From NCBI GenBank assembly GCA_022709465.1, contig JAKLIT010000037.1, forward strand, positions 1-11,527: a stretch of 11,527 nucleotides of DNA. Reading direction: 5' to 3'. How positions within the stretch are numbered: the stretch's first letter is position 1; every line of letters starts with the position of its first letter. This stretch comes from Candidatus Omnitrophota bacterium. Its GTDB lineage: Bacteria > Omnitrophota > Koll11 > Pluralincolimonadales > Pluralincolimonadaceae. The translations under genes and the position numbers were made by a program. Below the pieces are notes generated by a model that saw nothing but the letters and a program-made list of their open reading frames with translations, did no database searches and was not told the DNA's origin. Shown here in pieces: positions 7,387-11,527 of this stretch.

Positions 7387-8669
7387 TTCGATACTGGCAG
7401 TGTCACAAGCGCGTGCGGGACGATATAGATCTTTGCGTCCCTGCCGCGGGTGGCGAACGCGTATTTAAGCGCCTCGTCCATGTCCTTGAACGGGATCATC
7501 TTCATGTTCCTGACAAGCCCGGGGAACTTCGTCCCGACCATCGCGCAATCGGCGAACATCAGGGACTTCGCGACCGCGTACGCCCTCTGCTCGCCGGCGA
7601 GGCAGTTCTTTCCTTTCATCTTTCGGACGATCTCTTCGGCGCTCTTCGACCTCATCATCGCCCCGTAAAACCTCTTTTCGCCGAGGCCCCTGCCTATGCC
7701 GTCCTCGCATGTCGCGGGTATAAGTATAAGCCCGCCTTTCCTGATGACCGGCTTCTGCGTGTTGGTCAGGTATGTCAGCGCGCGCGAGGCCTGGTATATG
7801 TTCACGTCCTTCGGCCAGCCGACGCCGCAGATCACGATATCGGCGGGCTCGTCGACCTTCACCCTGTAATAGAGCATCGCGTGTTCGATGCCCTTGTAGA
7901 ACGCGAGCTGCGGCTCTCCGGCAGTCGCGAATACGGTGCGTCCTGGCTCGTCGTTCATCACGTTTATTATGAATTTCAGCTTCGCTATGCAGGCAACTTC
8001 CATGATCCAGCGGTGGAACGGGTTGTCTTTTATGACACCGGGCTTCGCGCCGGGCCTATCTATGAATTTCGGGGAATGGGTGAACCTTATCGTCTCCTCG
8101 CCGGCCATTCCGATGCTTAAGGTCTCGGGGCCGCCGGAGAAACCCGCGTGCAGGTGCGGTTCTATCACTCCTATGGATATGACGTGGTCGTTATAGAGGA
8201 GCTCCTTGTTCACTACGGCAGGCACGCCGTTGGCCACATACCCGAGATGCGTGAGCTTCGCCGGATCCGACGGGTCGTGCACCTTTATCTTTATGCGCCT
8301 GACTATCTCCTTTCCGAAAGCTGCCACGAGGTCCTCTTTTGCGGGCGGGGTAAGCATGCCGACGGCCATGAATATCGTGACGCTCTTGTCCTTGACCCCT
8401 CCCCTCGCGAGCTCCTCGAGGACGATAGGCAATATGAGTTTCCTCGGGCATACGCGCGCGAGGTCCGGGACGACGATCGCGACGGTGTCGCCCGGCGAGA
8501 CGATGTCCTTCAGGCGCGAGCATCCCATGGGGCTGAGCACAGCGTCCCTGATTATCCGTGTCTCGCTCTTCTTGATATGGGCGCGTTTCGGATGAAGGAC
8601 CCCGAGGAGGTTCCTGTCGGGGACCGAAACGTCTATCTGGGTTTTGCCGTAAGGTATCTTGATCTTCAT
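7383..8669 (-). CDS. LarA-family (lactate racemase-like, DUF2088) protein with altered active site
   Basis: A 428-residue protein of normal length for the nickel-pincer racemase/epimerase family. The start PYGKT (6-10), PDLARVCP (68-75), the GVIEPHLHAGFSGGPE segment (167-182) and HSPKF (198-202) place it in the family. Using the residue numbers I recall for Lactobacillus plantarum LarA (His108, His174, Lys184, His200), H172 and H198 align with His174 and His200. L106 falls at His108 and E182 at Lys184, with identical spacings of 66, 10 and 16 residues. The lysine normally forms the thioamide bond to the nickel-pincer nucleotide, so lactate racemisation by the known mechanism is doubtful. It may act on another 2-hydroxyacid, bind the cofactor differently, or have lost racemase activity. 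The ATG is 11 bases from a TATAAT box, with no ribosome site. The stop overlaps the downstream dehydrogenase start, suggesting a joint role in 2-hydroxyacid metabolism. Confidence 0.85.
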   Translation of the reverse strand: MKIKIPYGKTQIDVSVPDRNLLGVLHPKRAHIKKSETRIIRDAVLSPMGCSRLKDIVSPGDTVAIVVPDLARVCPRKLILPIVLEELARGGVKDKSVTIFMAVGMLTPPAKEDLVAAFGKEIVRRIKIKVHDPSDPAKLTHLGYVANGVPAVVNKELLYNDHVISIGVIEPHLHAGFSGGPETLSIGMAGEETIRFTHSPKFIDRPGAKPGVIKDNPFHRWIMEVACIAKLKFIINVMNDEPGRTVFATAGEPQLAFYKGIEHAMLYYRVKVDEPADIVICGVGWPKDVNIYQASRALTYLTNTQKPVIRKGGLILIPATCEDGIGRGLGEKRFYGAMMRSKSAEEIVRKMKGKNCLAGEQRAYAVAKSLMFADCAMVGTKFPGLVRNMKMIPFKDMDEALKYAFATRGRDAKIYIVPHALVTLPVSK

Positions 8670-8680
8670 AACGTGCTGAT

Positions 8681-8709
8681 ATTATACCAGTTAAGCCCCA
8701 TACTGTCGA
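8681..8709 (-). promoter_or_regulatory. Near-consensus extended -10 promoter of the LarA-like/dehydrogenase pair
   Basis: On the minus strand TCGACA (8704-8709, five of six matches) is separated by exactly 17 bp from a perfect TATAAT (8681-8686), with the extended -10 TG at 8688-8689. The -35 box directly follows the TAG of the 860-residue gene. Transcription would start near 8674, leaving a leader of about five bases before the ATG at 8669 and no Shine-Dalgarno. The pair can therefore be expressed separately from the gene upstream. Confidence 0.72.
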
Positions 8710-11292
8710 CTATTTTTGGATAAATACCATGACATCCTGGGAGATTATGTCGGCCAGGAGACGCATCCGGCCTTTGGGAGGGTCGTATACTTTTATGACG
8801 TCCTCATACTTAGCAAAGGACGGCGCGAGGGCCCTGAACGAGTTCGAAAACGACTCTATGAGGCCCTTGTTGAAGAAGGTGTTCTCGCTGTCCGGGAAGA
8901 CCGCGAGGTAGAAGATGTTCGCCTCGACGAGGTCCTGGAAAAAATGCGTGCCGAACGACAGTTCCGGCGCATAGTCCGCTTCGGTGAACGCGAGTTCCCC
9001 GAGGATGGCGATATTGTTTATCTCCGAGAAGGATACCGGCACCCCGAGCGACGGCGTGGTCGTGCCCCACCTGCCGGGGCCGATCAAAAATGACGGCAGG
9101 ATATCCCTGTCGGTTATCGTCCTGTTTATCTCTCCTATCGCGCGCGCGACATCATACTTCGACGCGAGCGGAAGGGCGCTGTACTTGTGCGGGTCTATGT
9201 ATATTATCCTGCCGACCGGCTGGGCGATGTTCCCGCCGAGGAAAGAGCCCCTGGACATGAGAAGGACTTTGTCGTTCTCTACCGCTTTCGGGAATTCGAC
9301 CTTCCTGGTGCCCAGCCCCTTGGCCTGCAAGGGGCGGCACTGCAGCAGGTTTATCCGGAACTCCCTGCTGTTCTTGAAATTGACCGTGAACTCTATATCG
9401 AGCGGATAACCGTAATGGCGCTCGAGGCACTTCAACGCCTTCTGCATGACCTCGCCGAACTGCGTCTCGGTGAAAAGCCTGTCGAAGGTCAGCACCCAGA
9501 ACTCCTCGCCGGGCCTCCCGAGCTCTTCCATCCTGTGGGAGGCTTCGTAATCCTTGACGCCTGAAAATTCGAGGTTGACGTCCACGCCCTGCGCGAGCAG
9601 CTTCCGCAGCGGCACCGTCTCGAGTTTGTTCTCTTTTATGTTGAGCACGTCGATGTCATGCTGGGAGAACCTCTGGATGTCCTTTGCGCCGGCCTGCGGT
9701 TTCGCCAGCGGCATGTCGAGCGCGGCTATCCTCGGGTAATCGCCTTCTACCCGGTTTACCGCGCGCGTCCCGAGCCCGACGACTATGCGCAGCATGCCCG
9801 CCTTCGGGTCCATCTGGCTGTTCCACACGAAAGTATTGTACGATATGCCTACTCCGGCCATGTCTGGGAAAAAATAATCCGCATGGTAAGCGCCGGATAC
9901 CCTCTGGACCAGCAGGGCCATCTGTTCGTCGGAGAGGTCGAGGCCGCGCTGGTGCCTGTAGGCGAGCGCGTCCTTGTTCATCGTGCTTGCGTAGACGCGC
10001 CTGACCGCTTCGGTGAATTTCGCGTACCTTTCCTCCGGTGTCCCCTGGTTCACGAGGAATATGCTCTCGTATTTGCCTGCGAACGCGTTCCCGAAACTGT
10101 CTTCGAGCAGGGAACTCGAACGCACTATTATCGGGGACTGGCCGTAATATTCGATGAGCTGCCGGAACTGCTCCTTTATCTCCTCGGGAAAAACACCCGC
10201 GAGCATCTTTTCGCGCAGCGATTCCGCGACGGTGAAATAGCCGTCCTTCGTCTTCTGCTCCATCCTGAGCTTCCACCATCCGTTCTCTACCATATACGTA
10301 TAGAAAACGTCGGATCCGACATAGAACGAGTCGTGCGGCTCGAAATACCCGCCCATGCCAAGCGAGCGCTCTTTCATGAGCATGCTCCTCGCGAGAAGCA
10401 TGCCTACGGCCTTGCCTCCGATGAAACCCGTGCCTATCATCTTCGATTTGACGGCCAGCAGGTCCTCGAGCGAGAAGTTCCGCTCCGACAGCGCGAGGAG
10501 TTTTTCCTCCCGCGCGATCATTATCTTGCAGAGGTGCCGGAGCATCTCTTTCTTCTCGTCCTGTGAGCCCGCCTTAAGCGCGAGGTCCTCGGCTTTCATG
10601 AAGAGCCGGTCCCAGTAATCGAGGTTCCTGCGCGTGCTCTTCATCCCTTTCTTCAGTATATCCGAGAAGAGCCGCGCGGTATCGGCGCTGTTGGCTATCG
10701 GGACGAAACGGTCGCGGCTTATCAGGTGCGGAAGGAACATCGTCGGTGAATACCTGTTCCAGACCTTCAGCGGGTGGACATAATACCTGCCCTCGTATTC
10801 GTAGACGTCTATAAGAAGCTGGGTTATCTCGCGTATGCGGGCGACCGTCCTGAAGGAGTGCTTGTTGCGCAGTATCGAGAAATAAGCGATCGTGTTCATC
10901 TCGTAAAGGTACGGGCACATTATCTTGAAGAAGTTGCCTATCATCAGGTCGTTGGCCCATGCAGGCAGCAGGTCGGAGAGGCAGTCGAAGACGTAATAAG
11001 CGCCTTCGCCGTGTTCCTTTATTATGCCGTTGAGTTTCGTGGAGAAGGACTCGAAGCCCTCATACGCGTCGAGCTTGTAAGCGAGGATGCCCTTCGTTTG
11101 CTCGAGAAGGGGTTTGTGGCTGGCAAACCTTATATATATGACCTTCTTCTCTTCTTCGAGCGCCTTCCTGACGAACGGGGCGAGGAAATGCTGGTAATCC
11201 CTGATATCGTCGATCTGCCATACGACATTATCGCCGATCCTCAGGCCGGTAATCACCTTATCGAGCCCTTTCAATCCCGTGCTTATTGCCAC
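8710..11292 (-). CDS. PEP/pyruvate-binding (PPDK N-terminal) domain protein with degenerate KaiC-like N-terminus
   Basis: An 860-residue protein in three parts. Residues 1-215 resemble a RecA/KaiC fold (TGLKGLDKVITGLRIGD, later YYVFDCLSDLL at the Walker B position and a REITQLLIDVYEYEGRYYVHPLKVWNR tail split over 154-180), but no GxxxxGK[ST] P-loop exists where expected (about 24-35). Residues about 285-655 are a PPDK/PEP-synthase ATP-binding domain: GGKAVGML (292-299), VRSSSLLEDSFGNAFAGKYES split over 390-410, and the closing DIEF...INLLQCRP (632-654). Residues 660-860 lack the GGxxSHxAI phosphohistidine motif and the PEP/pyruvate barrel, and instead hold LIGPGRWGTTTPSLGVPVS (736-754) and GTHFFQDLVEANIFYL (781-796). 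A complete PEP synthase is therefore unlikely. It may phosphorylate or adenylate a partner, or act as a sensor; the function is unknown. The start is GTG, with GGAGG four bases upstream. Neighbours are gdhA upstream and the LarA-like gene 40 bp downstream. Confidence 0.82.
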   Translation of the reverse strand: MAISTGLKGLDKVITGLRIGDNVVWQIDDIRDYQHFLAPFVRKALEEEKKVIYIRFASHKPLLEQTKGILAYKLDAYEGFESFSTKLNGIIKEHGEGAYYVFDCLSDLLPAWANDLMIGNFFKIMCPYLYEMNTIAYFSILRNKHSFRTVARIREITQLLIDVYEYEGRYYVHPLKVWNRYSPTMFLPHLISRDRFVPIANSADTARLFSDILKKGMKSTRRNLDYWDRLFMKAEDLALKAGSQDEKKEMLRHLCKIMIAREEKLLALSERNFSLEDLLAVKSKMIGTGFIGGKAVGMLLARSMLMKERSLGMGGYFEPHDSFYVGSDVFYTYMVENGWWKLRMEQKTKDGYFTVAESLREKMLAGVFPEEIKEQFRQLIEYYGQSPIIVRSSSLLEDSFGNAFAGKYESIFLVNQGTPEERYAKFTEAVRRVYASTMNKDALAYRHQRGLDLSDEQMALLVQRVSGAYHADYFFPDMAGVGISYNTFVWNSQMDPKAGMLRIVVGLGTRAVNRVEGDYPRIAALDMPLAKPQAGAKDIQRFSQHDIDVLNIKENKLETVPLRKLLAQGVDVNLEFSGVKDYEASHRMEELGRPGEEFWVLTFDRLFTETQFGEVMQKALKCLERHYGYPLDIEFTVNFKNSREFRINLLQCRPLQAKGLGTRKVEFPKAVENDKVLLMSRGSFLGGNIAQPVGRIIYIDPHKYSALPLASKYDVARAIGEINRTITDRDILPSFLIGPGRWGTTTPSLGVPVSFSEINNIAILGELAFTEADYAPELSFGTHFFQDLVEANIFYLAVFPDSENTFFNKGLIESFSNSFRALAPSFAKYEDVIKVYDPPKGRMRLLADIISQDVMVFIQK

Positions 11293-11296
11293 AAGG

Positions 11297-11301
11297 CCTC
11301 C
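11297..11301 (-). promoter_or_regulatory. Ribosome binding site setting the GTG start of the 860-residue protein
   Basis: The minus strand carries GGAGG at 11297-11301, four bases before the GTG at 11292. The spacing is slightly short but supports GTG as start. The site lies immediately after the T-run of the gdhA terminator. Confidence 0.65.
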
Positions 11302-11303
11302 GT

Positions 11304-11342
11304 ATAAAAAACAAACAAGGGCGCCCGTTGGGACGCCCTTGT
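11304..11342 (-). terminator. Rho-independent terminator after gdhA
   Basis: Bases 11315-11342 fold into a hairpin: nine paired bases (ACAAGGGCG with CGCCCTTGT), one C/A mismatch, two more G-C pairs and a 4-base loop. On the minus strand it is followed by TTGTTTTTTATA. It begins 23 bases after the gdhA stop, which is typical of an intrinsic terminator. The T-run ends only a few bases from the ribosome site of the next gene, so it may also govern how much transcription continues into that gene. Confidence 0.8.
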
Positions 11343-11365
11343 CCTTGTTATATGCGCGGCGGCTG

Positions 11366-11527
11366 TCAGACCAGGCCCTGGTCTATCATGGCGTCCGCCA
11401 CCTTCACGAATCCGGCGATATTCGCGCCTTTCACGTAATTTACGGAATTGCCTTCTTTGCCGTATTTCACGCACTGTTCGTGTATAGCTATCATTATGTC
11501 GTGGAGCCTCTCGTCGACTTCCTTGCG
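11366..11527 (-). CDS. gdhA: NADP-type glutamate dehydrogenase, C-terminal 53 residues (5' end outside window)
   Basis: The open frame entering from the right edge ends at TGA 11366-11368. Its last residues include HEQCVKYGKEGN, then NYVKGANIAGFVKVADAM and finally IDQGLV. This is the characteristic end of the hexameric GdhA family (E. coli GdhA ends in almost the same GANIAGFVKVADAM string). The enzyme interconverts 2-oxoglutarate plus ammonia and glutamate, in the cytoplasm, usually with NADPH in this subfamily. The catalytic and cofactor regions are outside the window, so the coenzyme cannot be verified. The gene is on the same strand as the three following genes but is separated from them by a terminator. 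Confidence 0.9.
   Translation of the reverse strand, partial: RKEVDERLHDIMIAIHEQCVKYGKEGNSVNYVKGANIAGFVKVADAMIDQGLV

Noticed and set aside
9658..10566. A 302-codon plus-strand frame opposite the 860-residue gene
   Set aside because: It is a frame without stops caused by the codon bias of the real gene. Its composition is Arg/Glu/His-rich and it has no recognisable domain; the minus frame shows clear PPDK motifs throughout.
11345..11360. TATAAC-like box on the minus strand between gdhA and the terminator, as promoter for the 860-residue gene
   Set aside because: The only -35-like hexamer (CTGACA) is 11 bp away, far from the usual 16-18, and no extended -10 TG is present.
1..11527. tRNA, rRNA, CRISPR array, insertion sequence or prophage signals
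   Set aside because: No cloverleaf-like segment, regularly spaced identical repeats, transposase motifs or phage genes were seen. The repeats at the left are protein-coding and diverged.

Overview
The window looks like chromosomal DNA of a Gram-negative bacterium with a lipid A outer membrane. It carries lpxB and a secreted repeat protein of the kind found in outer-membrane or cell-surface systems. ATA (Ile) and AGG (Arg) codons are frequent, and the gene mix is a giant beta-repeat protein, Gfo/Idh plus lpxB, a LarA-like protein, an FAD/Fe-S oxidoreductase and a PEP-synthase-like protein. This would fit the Omnitrophota or a related PVC-type lineage, but the placement is inference and of low to moderate confidence.

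Layout. (1) Bases 1-2478, minus strand: the first 826 codons of a very large exported protein, still open at the window edge. It has a signal peptide, an array of about 50-residue repeats of the T5SS/PEP-CTERM-associated type, then autotransporter-type 'NTYTG' repeats. (2) Bases 2479-2588: a compact divergent promoter region in which two -35 boxes lie back to back inside an inverted repeat. (3) Bases 2589-4650, plus strand: a two-gene operon of a Gfo/Idh/MocA sugar-nucleotide-type dehydrogenase and lpxB, overlapping by 8 bp. (4) Bases 4633-8669, minus strand: a LarA-family protein and a GlcD/GlcF-type FAD/Fe-S dehydrogenase joined by an ATGA overlap and preceded by a near-consensus promoter. 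This module meets lpxB tail to tail with an 18 bp overlap. (5) Bases 8710-11292, minus strand: an 860-residue protein with a P-loop-less RecA/KaiC-like N-terminus, a PPDK/PEP-synthase ATP-binding domain and an unusual C-terminus. (6) Bases 11366-11527, minus strand: the C-terminal end of glutamate dehydrogenase (gdhA), followed by an intrinsic terminator.

How the parts fit. The left half is envelope biology (lipid A synthesis and a surface or secreted repeat protein). The right half is 2-oxoacid, 2-hydroxyacid and pyruvate-level metabolism: glutamate dehydrogenase, a PEP-synthase-like protein, a LarA homologue, and a dehydrogenase that would oxidise a D-2-hydroxyacid. The most notable points are the LarA homologue that lacks two active-site residues, including the lysine that tethers the nickel-pincer cofactor; the unusual 860-residue fusion; and two good promoters placed so close to their genes that the messages would be essentially leaderless. 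No RNA genes, CRISPR arrays or insertion sequences were seen.
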